From Triangularia verruculosa (lineage: Eukaryota; Ascomycota; Sordariomycetes; Sordariales; Podosporaceae): a DNA stretch of 64,000 nt. The DNA lies in assembly GCA_033296885.1 (NCBI GenBank), contig MU863933.1:164490-228489 (forward strand), given 5' to 3'. Below, piece after piece: positions 1 through 13,600 of the stretch. The notes under the pieces are model-generated. The model was not told the origin of the DNA. It did no database searches and saw only the letters and a list, made by a program, of their open reading frames with translations. Each line of letters begins with the position of its first letter. The stretch's first letter is position 1. Both the position numbers and the translations under genes were made by a program.

Positions 1-1050
1 CTCAAGCCCTACGGTCCCCTCTCTCTCATGCCCACCGCCTCCGTCCTCCACTACGCTACCGAGTGCTTCGAGGGCCTCAAGGCCTTCCGCGGCTACGACG
101 GCAAGCTCCGCCTCTTCCGCCCCGACTGCAACGCCGAGCGCATGCTCATGTCCACCCTCCGCATTTCCCTTCCTGGGTTCGATCCCAAGGAGCTCGAGAA
201 ACTCATCGAGATTCTGATGTCGGTTGATGGGCCAAAGTGGCTTCCCAAGGAGAGGGCTGGTTCCTTCCTGTATATCCGCCCCGCCGTGATTGGTACCCAG
301 CCTCAGCTCGGTGTTCAGGCTCCCAAGCAGGCGCTGCTGTTCATCACTGCCAGCTTTATGCCCAGAATGGATCTGCCCGAGGGCGGTATGAAGCTGCACA
401 CCAACCCCGAGGACATGATCCGCGCGTGGGTTGGCGGATTCGGCTATGCCAAGGTTGGTGCGAACTACGGCCCTAGTTTGTTGGCTACCGCCGAGGCGAG
501 GAGTAGAGGTTTCGGCCAGATCCTTTGGCTGTATGGACCCGAGGGGTACTGCACCGAGGCGGGCGCGAGTAACTTCTTCATGGTCTGGAGGACAAAGGAG
601 GGTCAGACGCAGCTCGTGACGGCGCCGCTGGATGACAAGTTGATTCTGGACGGCGTGACGAGAAGGAGTGTGGTTCAGCTCGCCAGAGAAAGACTGGCGG
701 GCGAGGTGGAGGTTGTGGAGAGAAAGTACACCATCGATGAGGTGCTCGAGGCCGACAGGGAAGGAAGGATTGTGGAGGCTTTTGCGGCCGGTACTGCGGT
801 ATGTGTTTGTTCCTTCCTCACACCTTCAATTTTCAATGGTTTGGGCGTAAACTAACAAGAGTTTTCAACAAAACAGTTCTTCATCTGTCCCATCTCGCAG
901 ATCCACCACCGCGGCGTCGACGTCAAGATCCCCATGGGTAAGGAGGGCAAGATTGGCATGTACACGGCCAAGCTCAAGGGCTTTGTCGGGGACATCATGT
1001 ACGGCAACGAGCAGCATCCTTGGGGCGTTGTCATTCAGGAGCAGGAGTAA
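1..1050 (+). CDS. Branched-chain amino acid aminotransferase (3' part)
   Basis: PLP-dependent class IV aminotransferase that interconverts leucine, isoleucine and valine with their 2-oxo acids, using 2-oxoglutarate/glutamate. The reading frame is open from base 1, so the 5' end (N-terminus, any mitochondrial presequence) lies outside the window. Exons as read: <1-798 and 877-1050, with a GTATGT donor at 799 and AAACAG acceptor ending at 876, phase 0. Visible family features: the N-terminal ECFEGLKAFRG block, the lysine in GYAKVGANYG (expected Schiff-base lysine of fold-type IV enzymes), GPEGYCTEAGASNFF, and the C-terminal block after the intron containing QIHHRG, ending in QEQE. The family is sure; the mitochondrial or cytosolic isoform cannot be told without the N-terminus, so no symbol is given. 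Confidence 0.93.
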
Positions 1051-1863
1051 AGGGTGGAAGGGATGTAAAAAGTATTTTGCATATAGCTTTGCATCGAGCA
1101 TTTTTGGGGGGCATTCAAAAAAGAAAGAGAGGGGGAGAGGGAGAACAGGATACCATAAAAGTTTCCAAAGAGAAAGACAAGAAGCGGGCGTTTTTGGGGA
1201 AATGGGAAAAGACATTATATGGTATAGCATGAAGCAGTTCGTTGGTAGGATGTTTGCGGTTTTTTCTTCTTCTTTTTTTGCAAGCGTCTAATTTTCAAAT
1301 GGATAAACTTTTTGTAAAAACAAGAGGTAGTGGTCTTGAGGATATGCATGCATGTGTGGTGTGATGTTCTGCTGCGTCAGGGAGGTGGGATGCCTGGAGA
1401 CTGGGCGATGCAAGGCACTAACTTCCAATAGACGAATTCGCCAACAAGGAGAGTCAATTCATTCTCGAAAACACTGCTATTACCACTACTGCACGCTTCA
1501 TTCCCTACGGTTCCAACGCAAAGCGATCAACTTTCCCACAAATCCAAATAGGGTATCATTTCTCAAGGTACATACTATCCGTCCCGATCAACCCAAGGTC
1601 CTTCTGGAAACCATCTCTGGAAATCTCTTGCCATCTCAACACATTAGCATAATAACCAAATGCTCCCTAGTTAAAACGACCGCAAATGTCCAACGCCTCC
1701 TTTTTTCTTCAGCCATTAATGCCATGTCATTACCATCGTGAGATAGATCCCCTTTATATCAACCACATCTTCAAGCCAATGCAATGCCATGCCATGTTAT
1801 CAAAAAAGCGAGCGCAAATGCATGCCGCAAAATCAACCCGATGCAATTAATCCTCCCTCAGTT
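1051..1863. other. Intergenic, convergent 3' regions
   Basis: Gene-free stretch between the converging aminotransferase and rhodopsin/MFS genes. It holds T-rich and A-rich tracts expected of two 3' UTRs (for example the T-run near 1261-1280). Short open frames here look non-coding. No RNA gene or repeat was recognised. Confidence 0.6.
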
Positions 1864-4800
1864 TCAATCCTTTAAAATCGTCATATCCAGCCCGGGAATA
1901 TTCCTCTCCCACGGTGGTATCGACGCTGATGACCCCGTCCTCGACCTCCCTGCAGCCGTTGCTTTCCCCGGCTCCCCCCCTCCTGCTGCTGCAACTACAG
2001 TCCCTTCCCCCGATGACATCCCCGAGTTCTCCTCCTTTTCCTTTTCCTTCATTTTCTCCTCATCACCACTTTCCCTCCTCGCGCTCTCCTCGCAGCACTC
2101 CACCTCTGGCCTCTCCCTCACCGGGGCTCTGCGTAACCCCTTCATCTTATCAAGCAACCCCCCCTCCCTCCTATTAGTCTCTTCCGCAGCAGCAGCAGTC
2201 TTCTCTTCCGTATCCCACCTCACAACAAAATCAGACATTGTCCTCCCGTCCTTGACCAGCCCCAGCAGCACCGGGTACAGCAGACTGAAGCAAAGCAGCG
2301 CCACCACCGGGATCCCGACAGCAAGCTGATAGCTTAGCCCCCGAGCACCATCGCTAATGGCATACGTCACAAACGGCCAAAACATCGGCCCGGACGCACC
2401 CATAGTGAGCCAGGCTGCCGCCCGCTTCGTTCTCGCTCCCTGGCCGCGCAGCCCAAGCGAGAAAATCAACGGCCAGATTGGTCCTTCTGAAAAGAAGAAG
2501 AGCATGAGTGGGATGGCAATCAGATTAGGGTTGCCGGTGCTGGGAAAGAGCAGAAAGATCAGCGCAAAAGCGGCGGAAAAGAAGACAGACAAAGTGAGAA
2601 TTGTCCGTGGGCTAGGGAGCAGGCGGTGGTTGGGGTGCTTCACAGAGAGATAGACGATACCAGCTGCCGCAAAACGGGAGAGGGCGAACGCGGTGTGAGC
2701 GACGAGAAGGTAGTTCAGGGCCGAGAACTGGAGGCCGGGCGCGCGGTACTCGTCTCTTGCCTCGATGGGATAGACGAACGAGGTGAGGAGGTGGTGGAAG
2801 TAGATGGACACGTTTTCTTGGCCGGCCACGTAGCACCACTGGGCCAGGACCGCGAAGAAGATGGTCCAGTTTCTCAGCTTGAAGCCGCACAGAGAGCGTT
2901 TCTTGGGGTCGACGGGGAGCTTGGAGGCCAGCTCGGCCAGCTCGCTGTCGGGTACCTCGGGCAGGGGCATGTAGTAAAAATAAAGGGCGAGAAGGACCGA
3001 TAGGAGCGTGACGCCGAGGTAAGTCCATTGGACGTCGATCAAAGTTTGGTTTATGGTGTCTTTCGGTATGTTGGCTTCATCTTGGTCCTCGAGGGTGCGA
3101 AAGAAGACCTTATTCGCGAGCAAGCCGGAGAGAACGCTGCCTATTGCTTGGACACCCTGTGCCAGGAGAAGCCTAAGGTCCCCGTATTCTGGAGGTCCGC
3201 ACAGAATCATGAATGGATTGGCGGCTGTTTCGAGGACTGCTAACCCGAACCCAACGACAAAAGAGCTTACCATGAACCCCCCATAAGCGGTCAGGACTGC
3301 TCCGGGCCAAAACATGATAGTGCCCGTGCCATATATGAGCAGTCCCACGATGAAGGTGGTCTTGAAGCCTCCTACCGCGTCGATCCCGGGGCGTCCTCGC
3401 TTTCGTAAGCGGCGATGCTCGTCGTGTCGTAGGATCCACTCCCCCACGAGAAGCGGTCCAAAGAAATAACCACCACCAAAATACATCGAGGTCAGGCCCA
3501 GTGTTTGTGCCGTCGACATTCCTGCCACATCAGCAATAACATTATTAAGCGTGTTGAGCAGGCCGTACGAGAATCCCCAGATGAAGAAAAGAATACAGAC
3601 GATCGTGCAGTATTTGAAGGACTCAGCTGCGCTGGTTCTGAGCATGCTCTTTGGCTTATTCATGTTGACAAAGCCAAAGTACACAGCCGTCGCGGTGGCA
3701 GCCGAGTCGCGGTGAGGAGGCCGGACGTGGTTCACACTATAAGCCATCGAGACTCTTCGGGGTGACGGTCCTCCAAAACCAGCGGGACCGGCCAAGAATT
3801 CTCTAATAGAGATCTCTTCCGACGACCGCTCTTGTGGAGGGGTGATCACAAACGCTGGCGGTTCCGTTTGCGTGAAGGGTGAAGGGTTCGCAATATCATC
3901 GAGAGGCGCCCCAGCATTCGGCTGCTCACCATCAACACCATTCTCATTTTGCCGTGGCGCATTGTTGGCATGCGCATTCTTGAAGGGCGAAGGCTCATCC
4001 CCGGTGAGTGTGCTGCTCCGCCTCGTGGCGTTTGGATCATACAACATAGCCGGCAGGATCCTAATAATCAGCGGCTTCAGTGTCGGGATGCAAGCGCACG
4101 TAATCCCCACGTTGACCTCCACAGCCGACCACATCAACGACAGCGACGCGTTCCATGAAAACGACGGACTTTGCCCATACATCGTATCCCTATTCGACGA
4201 GGAGCCCAACGCCGTGACATCGATAGCTTTTTGCAAGTAATATATCCTGACGACATCCACAATGGTGACGAAGATACCAAGCGAGAACGTCAATATCAGG
4301 ATGACCTTCTGTCTCGGTGGCAGTCTCATGCTTGTCAGGACGGGAATCGGGAGCGCCAGAATCGCGAGATCGGTCGTGACGTTAACAGGGGCCGAACAAA
4401 TGAACTCGGTGAGCAGCGGTATACACTTGATCGCGCTGACGTTGACGTCCCAAGCCGCCGCAACGGGGTTACACTGGAAGATATTCATAAACGTGAGTAT
4501 CACCCCTGCCAAGTTCACCACCCCCAACACGCCCCACGAAGCCATTCTCAAGATCTTTTGCGTGTTCTTGGCCAGCCTTAAATAAAATACCAAAACCGAG
4601 GACTTTGTCGCCATGAGCGCTGGGTTCTGTCATCATGTTAGCAACTCCTCCGCCCCTTGTGTTTACCCGAGAAGAGCACTTACATAAAGAACGCTGAACA
4701 CGTATTCGCACATCCTCAACGCAGGCATCTCCCAGTCCTCAATATTGCTCTCATGCCTCCCCAGCCCCCTCTTCGTCCCAAAGATGATGCTCAGGCTCAA

Positions 4801-5040
4801 AAACAGCGTGGTGAGCCACGCCAGCACCATGATGAAGTCATCAGCCCCGAACCTCCTGACAATGCCGATGCGCGAGACCATCCGCGCAGCAACAAACACC
4901 GAGGAAAGTATCAGCGTTGCCGCCGTCACCGCCATCACGGCCGGCCCCCTATCGACTTGTTCATAATCTGTCGTCTGCACTGTTTTTGTGCTGTTGTCCT
5001 GTCTGGAGCAAACCTGGCCATGACCACAAGGTATCGACAT
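1864..5040 (-). CDS. Pth11/rhodopsin-like 7-TM domain fused to fucose-permease-type MFS transporter
   Basis: Two exons on the minus strand: 5040-4684 and 4626-1864. The GTAAGT donor is at 4683 and the ACAG acceptor ends at 4627; splicing restores YVFSVLY-NPALMATKSS in frame, giving about 1039 aa. Residues ~35-315 are a fungal rhodopsin-type (Pth11-like) integral membrane domain with repeated TM helices and the C-terminal ACIPTLKPL motif. Residues ~316-440 are a polar, Pro/Ser-rich linker. Residues ~455-880 are an MFS domain of the fucose/glucose permease (FucP/GluP) type, starting near FFIWGFSYGLLNTLNNV. The tail is charged and disordered (KEKEKEE). The join between domains is a single uninterrupted reading frame, so it is not a splicing artefact. 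Likely plasma membrane; a sugar-responsive transporter is inference only. The two domains alone would be separate genes in most annotations. Confidence 0.85.
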
Positions 5041-7704
5041 GTTGGGCGGCGGGTAGCGATCTATTCCAAGTCAGACGGTGGGTTCGGGGAGGTTATAGTT
5101 GAATATGTATAGTTCAGAAAAAAAGCCGCTCCTCGTCGTTGAGAAAGAGGGAGAGGCTCCGGTATTTGCGCCTCTCTGCGCGCGTGCAGATACACGCACG
5201 TTTGGTGTCGAAAGGCCGTTTACTGTGTCGTCGATATGGTTGTTGTTGATATTGATATCCTCTCCATGTCTTTTTTCAAAACAACTGCCAAGAAATCGAT
5301 GCAGTTGGAACCGGGGGGGAAGACGAAAAAAACGAAAAAAAGGGACAGGGCAGCAGCAGCAACAGAACTATCGTTTCCTTCTCGGCGGTGTTGACAGCAG
5401 CACTATGTTCTTGTTGAATCGTTGGTGTTGCCGTACAACCCTATCCGCCATCTCGAATCCGTTTCCCGCGGTTGTGTTGCTGTATGGTGAAGGAGGGCGT
5501 TGGATTGGCTTGCTTGACACAAGCTTACACCATACACTACACGAGAGTAACAGCCCCAAGAAACGGAAAAGCTTCTCCTGGAGATCGGATGGCGGACGAC
5601 GAGAGGTTGCCGGTTCTGGCTTGCCAAGAAAGGAGTCCGTGTAGCAACTTGCGGCCGTCGTCGTGTGAGCCGGGTTGTGGATGTGTGGGTGTAAGTGACG
5701 GGTATGAGAAGCGGCGGAATGCTTGCTGTGTGTGATGGTGGAACAGACCGTACTCTAACCGTCTGATGGATCTTGTATCCCCCCAAACCCGGGTCTTTCA
5801 AGTGTGAGGAGCAGCCCTTCGTGTTCCCCTGGCAGGGTGAAATGAATCACCGCGTGGTGTGTTGCAGGGCCATGAGTCGCGATGCTATATATCGCCGGGA
5901 TTGGGTGGGATAGAACCCTGCTTCCAAGCTGCAGTTGTATGGATGGACGGGTGAGGTTATCTTTAAAGTTTTAGAAGCCAATGCCGTGCCTTCTTGGCCA
6001 ATGACATCAAGCTGGACAAAAATTGTCAGAAAAGGGCTTCGGTGTGAAGAGGAAACTACTGATCCCGTGCAAAAGAAAAAGCTCAAAAGACTCGGGAAGA
6101 AGCAACAAAAAAGTGCGGAGGCGAAGGAGGGCGGAGGTCGGAGGTCGGGAGAGAAAACCTGCTTATATCATTCAATAATAATAATAATGATTATCGATAT
6201 TTTTTTCCTGTGCACGCGAATGGATCCGATCCCCTCAAAAGTGTAATAAGTATCCGTAGGGAAAAGCCCCATTGTTATGCCCAGATTTTTCGCTACACTC
6301 CACAGCTCACCGCTGCTCTTTCTCTCGCTTTTCTGATCATAGTGTCGACACCTCATACGAGATGTGCCGTGATGCGAGCACTGCCCACTTCGCCCGCTCT
6401 CTGCCCACTCTGCCCCAGCTTTTTCTTTTCACTTCACTGGACGATGCCAAAGCTTAAATCCATGAGGCTACTCCGTACTTCCTCGCTTAAGCTGGTCCGC
6501 AGCCGACTCTTTTGCTGTGTTCCCGCGAAAAGCGGAGAGGGAATTTTTCGCACCCCTCCTTTGGAGGAGCAACTTGTGGTGATATACTTGCATCATGCAA
6601 TGGGCTCTATCCTATAAAGGCTTACTGCGTATCCTCGATCCCTCTCAAGGATGTCTGTGGCTTTTTTTTTCTTGTCTTTTTCTTCCCTGCCGCCCCACCG
6701 ACCATGCCGGCGCGATGCCCGAGGGAAGTCGTCGGGTGTCTGCCGTCGCCCAGCGATGACATAGCCCACCTACTAACCTGGCAGCACGTGGTCCAATCAG
6801 CGCTCCTGTATCCCTCGCTCGCTCGGCTGGCAAGCCCCGACGCCCCGGCTCAAGCGTTGATTTGGCGCCTTGGCAGAGCCCTGTGACACATTGAACCACC
6901 CCCACATTTCCTTGCCGAGACATGGGAAGCACGACGCCATCGTTCAATTGCTTGTCTTTGCCTGTCGGTGGTGGCGATCCCCCTCCATTGCAAAAGTTTG
7001 GAAGGGCAGCTGGATCTTTGAACGACGGTGATAAGGGGTCTTGTGCCCATCACAAGACTGCAGATGCTCGGTGACAGGCCGGGAAGGGGATACAAACTCG
7101 CTTCCTCCGGATGCCAATTGGCTCTGCAATTGGTGCCTGAAAGTCTTTCGAAATCTGCCTGCTGGCTCAAAAGTGCCGGTTGCCTTAAAAGGTTGCTGAG
7201 AAACCAAAGAAACAAAGCGAAGTTTCAAGTACTCTTCCATTCCTGCCACCAATGACGTCTCGTGTGGATCAATAGGTGTTTCTCCAGGGACCAGGGCCAG
7301 GGGATGTTGTAAGTGTTTGCGATTATGAACGCGGGAGGTATCGTTTCTTTGACACAAACTCCTCGCTAATAGGCCTTCAAAAATAGAGATATTTATACAA
7401 ACACAGTGACCAGATATATGACCTACGAGAACCACTGGTCAGCCTGGCCCCTTGATATTTTTGCCGCCCCTTTTCCAGAAAAGTCCACCCGCAAAACACC
7501 ACAACAAAGAACTCCAACCGTATCATGACCTCACTAATAACAATCAGCTGATCCCTTATCGCCGGGTAAAACCGTCCCTGTTCACAACTCCAAAAACGAC
7601 CTGGTCGCCGCCTGTGCTCATTTGTATCGAAGGGGGTATCTTTCCCGGTCATTGCAACAACATTTGACATAACAGTCGAATAAACAGAATCCAATACAAA
7701 AAGT
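5041..7704. other. Gene-free interval upstream of the fusion gene
   Basis: About 2.7 kb between the start of the rhodopsin/MFS gene and the 3' end of the Zn2Cys6 regulator, so it should contain the transporter promoter and 5' UTR plus the regulator's 3' UTR. Many short overlapping frames occur on both strands but none shows domain-like sequence. A short ATA/ATT microsatellite lies near 6173-6190. No RNA gene recognised. Confidence 0.6.
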
Positions 7705-10645
7705 CTAACCGGTATTTGGTGCCCCAGCCAGGAAAAAGTCGAGATCATTGCCAGTGCCCATCATCGACTCATTCTCAGCCAACTGCTCAAGGAGACTAAG
7801 AAAAGGGTCCTTTTCATCTCCTGCCGTCCCTGCTGTTCCTACACTTTCGCTTGGCGTAATCCCACTCGGACTTGTCACCATAGCCCCTTTCCCGTTCCCT
7901 GATTCTTCGCCGTGCCATGGCGTAGGTGTTGAAAACGTATTGGTAGGGAGCTCGCCAAACATAGGATCAAAGCTTTGGTGTGAGCCGCCCGTGCCCGGTG
8001 TCGCTGGGTTTCGATACCCCGAAAAGTTGAATGACGGACTGAATAAGTCACTTGACATGCTGCCTAGTCCAGCAGGAAGTTCACCTGGGTGTCCCCCTCC
8101 AAGGTTAAATCCACCCATTCCGTGGGGCGAGCTTTGCTCATGCAAGCCATGGAACCCTCCTGGAAGCGAATGTGGCGTGTGTAATATATTCGGTGATTGC
8201 TGCGCTGCCGAGAAAGAATGCCGATGTGCACTTGAGGGCGTGGTTGAGTTTTTCAAATTGCTATTCAAAGATAGCAGATTTCGAAGATCCGGCCTCTTCC
8301 TTCCGGATGGGGCCGTGTTCTTCCTTTTGAGGTTCGGTCGAGATGGCCCTGGGTCGCCGGCGTGGAAACGTGGTGCATATAGATCTTGACCCGTATATGC
8401 ATCGGCAGTGAAGTCAACAACCACATCCGAAAGACTCAGATTGGCAGCATCAAAGCTGAATACCTGGCCCCCAGACCCTGAGGCACTCGAGTAGCGATCG
8501 AAGAAGTCCTCCAAGTGAAACACTGGTGACTGCCGTATGGCATTGTTGGTATGGCTTTTGACAAGGCCGGAGTGGGCGTTATACATCCGCTGGAGTGTCT
8601 CCCGTTGGTGCTGGACACTTGCCCAGGCGTATCGTAGCTCGCTCAGCTGCTGCATCTCCCTCGAGAGGAACTCTGCTGATGAACTAAACACATTCATCTC
8701 TCCTGTATTTCCAATTCTGCCGTAATGTGCGCCGTGGATGTGGACTGTACCAGCTGTGGAAACGCAGAATCCGACAAATGCTGGCCATTCAATGGATGCT
8801 GTTCGCTTCCCAACCTCTACCAGCTCGGCAATAGCATTCGCATGCAGGAAGCACATGTTGGTCGCCTCGATCTGCCACGACTGGTGTTGCCCTGTTCCCG
8901 CAAGCTCTGATAAGTCGATTGGGAGAAATGGTCGATATATCAAGCAATGAATCAGATGATAAACAAGCTTGCTCAAGACAAGCACGGTAGAGTCTGGCTG
9001 GCCAAATAGCGCATCCAGGCTGGAGAAGACATCTTCTGTCCCCGATGCCCAAACATCCAGGTCTTGCCGGATTTTGGATAGATTGGACAGGGAGTGCCAG
9101 GGAAAATGCGAATCACCCTTCACGCCTCCAGCTGCAAGGTATTGATTGGTCGTTCCCAATATGCGACAAATGTCGATGAGCATCCCGCTGCTTCCTTGCG
9201 CCTTCTTTCCTGTGCCTTGTAGATACTGCAAGTTTGTATAGCTTTGGAAAAAGTCGCCATCGGCTGGTAATGACCCGGGAATGGGTGACCGCGATGGAAG
9301 CCTCAAAATGATAGCTCTGTCTGCAATTAGGGAAGGGCGTTTCGACCCACAAGCCATGAATCTGTCGAGTAGATAGCAGCTCCAGAATAGTCGTCGTCGT
9401 GTCTCACGCTCGGTTGGCGTAACTCTTGCGGTAACGTCCAATTCTCTGTGTAGTTCAAGGGCTATTGCCATCCCAATCGCACTTGCTGGTGATTGTTAAC
9501 CTTCACCTCTACAACACCGTCACTAAACCAACACGTACTTAGCAGCATGTACGCTCTCTTGCCTTTCCCAGCGGCAGTGAAAGCAGTGACAAGTAGCACC
9601 AGCGCTTGCAGGGCATCAACTGATGGCTCGTCCGTATCAATCTCCAACCTGGATCTAGTGGCATAGCCCTCGCTGAGTTTCACAGCCGATTGATAGCCAC
9701 TCGGATGAGGGGTGTACCTTGATAAATGTCAGTCAATATTGCGATCAGAAATGGCACTTGTAAAGATGACACTCACCTCGCCGCAACCGCGAATATGGCA
9801 TGTATTAGATAGTCAGGCGCTTGGTTAAGCTGTCGGCGTTGTCTCAGTGTGGATTCGTCCAGAATATGAAACGGCTTGTCATGAAAACGGCTGAAGTACG
9901 TGTCGAGAAGAGCATCTGGCTGAACCTCAGGAGATGGTGGGCTGGTCCCATGCAAGCTTGTCAAAATCTCTGCAGACAATGAAGTGTTACTGGGGTCATC
10001 AAGAACATACCTGGCATCCATAGGCGAAAATAATGTTGACTCCTCACACTCCCGACCAACTTCATTTGGGCCTGCTGGTTGCTCTGGCTTGTCCTCTGCC
10101 TTCGTACCCGATGTTGCTGCCGGGGACACTGATTCGTCAGACACGCTTGCGGGTTGATTGTCTGAAGCTGAGGCTTCAGGATCTGCTTTCTTCTCCTTTA
10201 ATCGCGCCTCGAGTCCATCGACCCGTTTCAATAACGCTTCTAAAACATCTGTTTTGGGGCCTCTTTTTTTCGGAACAGCATCTGCGAAAGCGCATAAGTA
10301 ACATATCAATGTACGGTGGCGCACCAGACGAGCTGATAAACCTACCATAGACGCAAGGACACTGAAAGACCTGGCACGCTTCACAGGCAGGCCGCAGGCG
10401 GTTGCATTTTATCTGGTGTTCATCCATCCATGATCAATCTCTGAACTTTGAGTCGCTACCCTGCGAGATGCTGTCTTACATACCTTGCGCTTTCGACATG
10501 ACTTGCAGTTCATTGACTCCCGTGGTTCGTTACTCAGACGTCGTGTAGGCAGTCGTTCAATACTGACCTGAGGTCGTGACATGGCCGGGGGGTGCATTCG
10601 AGGCATCGCTGCCACCGCTCCAGGATCGTAAGCTTGAGCCATCAT
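7705..10645 (-). CDS. Zn2Cys6 fungal-type transcription factor
   Basis: Nuclear DNA-binding regulator. Five exons on the minus strand fit splice consensus and phase: 10645-10484, 10412-10346, 10281-9777, 9717-9539 and 9485-7705, giving about 897 aa. The zinc cluster is split by the first intron: CKSCRKRK joins IKCNRLRPACEACQ, giving C-x2-C-x6-C-x6-C-x2-C-x6-C at residues ~47-74. It is followed by a basic linker (PKKRGPK) and a short heptad-like helix (VLEALLKRVDGLEARLKEKK), the usual dimerisation element. Residues ~230-560 form the fungal-specific transcription factor middle region, seen in AARYTPHPSG, KRAYMLLTSAIGMAIALELH and RRRLFWSCYLLDRFMAC. The C-terminal third is Ser/Pro/Gly-rich and ends in an acidic/hydrophobic segment (DLDFFLAG) that could activate transcription. 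Target genes cannot be deduced. The start at 10645 is the first methionine; a later one is possible. Confidence 0.9.
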
Positions 10646-13600
10646 TCCTGTCAGTCTGCGGAAGTGGAGATCGACTGGTTTTCTAAGTGCCGCCTCCAGG
10701 CTGCCCTGCTCAGCATTTCTCCTCCCGGATCAGTGTAGGTGTCAAGATTGTGCCGAGAGAAGATATGAGGCGATGTTGATCCGGATATTGGTGGATGTGT
10801 CTACTGTCAGCACATGGAGGCGGCCTCGTTGATGACGCGCCTCAGGTCTCGCTTTGAATACTTTGATGTCAAGGAAGGACGGCTTGACAAAACAGCTGGA
10901 AGACTTATGGCTAGGCTGGTAGGCGAGTTAGTTGATCAAATCTGGGGTGCATCAACCTGAGCCGCCCCCGCAGACAGCGTAGCACAGGCACAATAAACTG
11001 GGGATCGGGGAGTTTGGTAGAGAGGGAGCGCAAATATGGGACGAGTAATTGGCTAGGGACTGGCTTGTCAAGCAAGATGATGGAGCACTACCCCGGATGC
11101 GAGGTCTAGTCTGGGTAGCCCCCCGGGTGCAGAACGGAGAAAGCTAAGGGGGTCCAGAAACGAGGAGGCGTGCGGGTAAGCAGCCGGGTATGGGTGAGAG
11201 GTATGAGATAACTCACATTCACCCTGCTCGTCCATCTAGATCTACTACCTAACTACCCTGCCCTTTTGGAAGAGAAGAGGGGGGGGGCGTGTAAGTTTAC
11301 CGAGCCATGAGCTATCACAAAGGCGAATACGACCAAGGATGATGTCGAGGGCTTGGAGGCAACAGGGATATCATGATGGTCAATGCCCACAAAAGAAGGT
11401 AGCACCTGCACCTCAATCCTGTTGACCGCTGGCCATTTGAGAAGGCACGATGCCCGCAGTTTGCGCGGGGAGGGGGTGATGCCGGTGAGGTGAAGGATGA
11501 GTGGGGTTGGAGAAGTGGGAAAGAGCTCCGGGAAGGATGGTGGAGACGAACGATCGATACAGGTAACCGCAGCTGATGTGAATACTACCTTGGGACTCCC
11601 GTTCTCTGCTCTGGCTATTGCCCGAAGCAGAATGGATAATGTTCCCAGTTACAGCTTGTTCCTGCCCCGTTCGTCCCATATTCCTTTCCGTCTTCTTGGA
11701 GAGTTTCGGTTATTCAGTGGAGGTCAACAAATTGAAAAAGGGGATGGAATTTCGCCCTTGATCCCTGTATGTAACGGTGGCCCCACAGTACCATCTCCGC
11801 AACCGACGGCTTCAGGGCCCGCCATCCACAACCCGCTGCTCTCCACACCGGCGGCGTTCCAAGACACCTGACTTATGGGGTTGTTTGTCAATGGTATGTA
11901 TAAATCTTCCAACTTCTGACTATGGTTCTCTACTGACGTCAAATTTCACCAAAACTTTGAAGACTCCTTTCCAAATTTACCCTTCAGTTCAGAGCGAGGA
12001 TCACGGCCAACCCAGTCCTCGTTCTTATTCGGTACCACGAAATCAAGCTCCAACGCTGATTCAGGAACTGACGTCCATTGACAGGGACCTGATATATGAG
12101 GGGCGTATTGGATGCTTCTTTACCCCTATACAGTCCCAACTTAAGCTCTAACCCACGGCAATTGCTTCTGGGGGCAGGGTCACAAGCCCGATGTCACGCA
12201 ACGTGACTGCTCGTTGGACCTCTTGAGCCGCCTTCAGTGCATATACTGACGCTTTATTCCATATTCTTTGTCGAGATCCTCGGGCTGGAGGTGTGCGTCA
12301 ATGTAAACACACAGATTCGCTAACTCCGCGACAGCCTGAGGGTCGCAATATCTGCTGTTTGCCGCGCCAATCACAGCTCACAAATCTACAGTGACGTTGA
12401 TCTTGTCTGGCTGGGCTTCCTATCGCAACCATAATTGTCAGCTAGCTACATCCTAGCCTGTCAATATCGAGACTGTGTGCCGGGTCGCTAGAACATGCAA
12501 ACAAGTTACCCGAGATCGAGGGCTCACCTGCCTCTAAGATTACAACTCCTGCTGTTTCTGACGTCTCAAACAACCTTCATATAACTGCGGGATCATGATG
12601 CGGCCGAGGCTGCTGTTCTCAGGAACTGGAGAACGTTGAAGGTGCCGTTCGCTTCGCAGTAGCAAAACCAGGAACCCCCTGCACCCCGCAAACCTCACCC
12701 ACCCCAGTCCCCTGCACGATCGGGCTCTGGTCCCTAACGGTCGGCGATCCTTGGCAGTTAACGGACGATCGTCTCCCGAGTTCAACTCAACTTCGTCGCC
12801 TCTTCCCGCCCGTGTCGTTCACATTGATACCAACAAAAGTTTCGTCAGAAGCAACCAAGTTCTAAAAAACCATTCAGTCACTGTGGTGTAACCTCTACCG
12901 TGAGGCTCACAGGCATTTCTACTCCGGAGTCATATGTGATGATGTTGCATCTCATCTTAGTTGTTCACTGCTGTTCACCGAAAGATGGGATCAAATCTCA
13001 GTATCATCTTGTTGACTCCCGGAAATCCGGAGCCGAGGCTAAAAAGCACATTTTTCAGGCATGCCGTGGCAGGGACTTGACCGCCAGCCGAATCCTGAGT
13101 TCAGTTTTCGCACAATGGGTTTCTTTCCAACCATTTCGTAGGGCTCAGGGGTAAACACCTTCAGCAACAAGCAGGCCTCTGTTTGTTCTTGGTGTCGATC
13201 TCTTTGATGTCCAAGAAAACCGCCCCTTGAGTTCTTGACTAGTTGGCTAGGCTAGACCGCGCAGCTCCGGTAGTTGACTGGCCGCATCCTTCCATATACC
13301 GGATGTATCCTGCAGACGGACGGAGATGCTGGTGCCGAGCACTATTGTTGGGTAGCTGTACACACGTCCCGCTTGGCTTCCCAGAATTGTACTTGACGTA
13401 CTCTCGTCTTCGTCCCGCGACACCTATCGGTCCGAAAATCTTTCCGTCGACTGCTTGCCATCAGGTCAGGAGCCTCACGAACCCGGATCTTCGGGGAGCT
13501 TTCCGTCACACAACGCTCGTCGCCTGAAGGTGCCCAGCACTGATCAAGTTCTCTAACTCTAATATATTTTGTTTCAACCAGGATCAGCTCATATCAAGCT

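Noticed and set aside
176..187. GGGTTCGATCCC resembling a tRNA B box
   Set aside because: It lies inside the aminotransferase coding frame (codons for G-F-D-P) and no tRNA arms can be folded around it.
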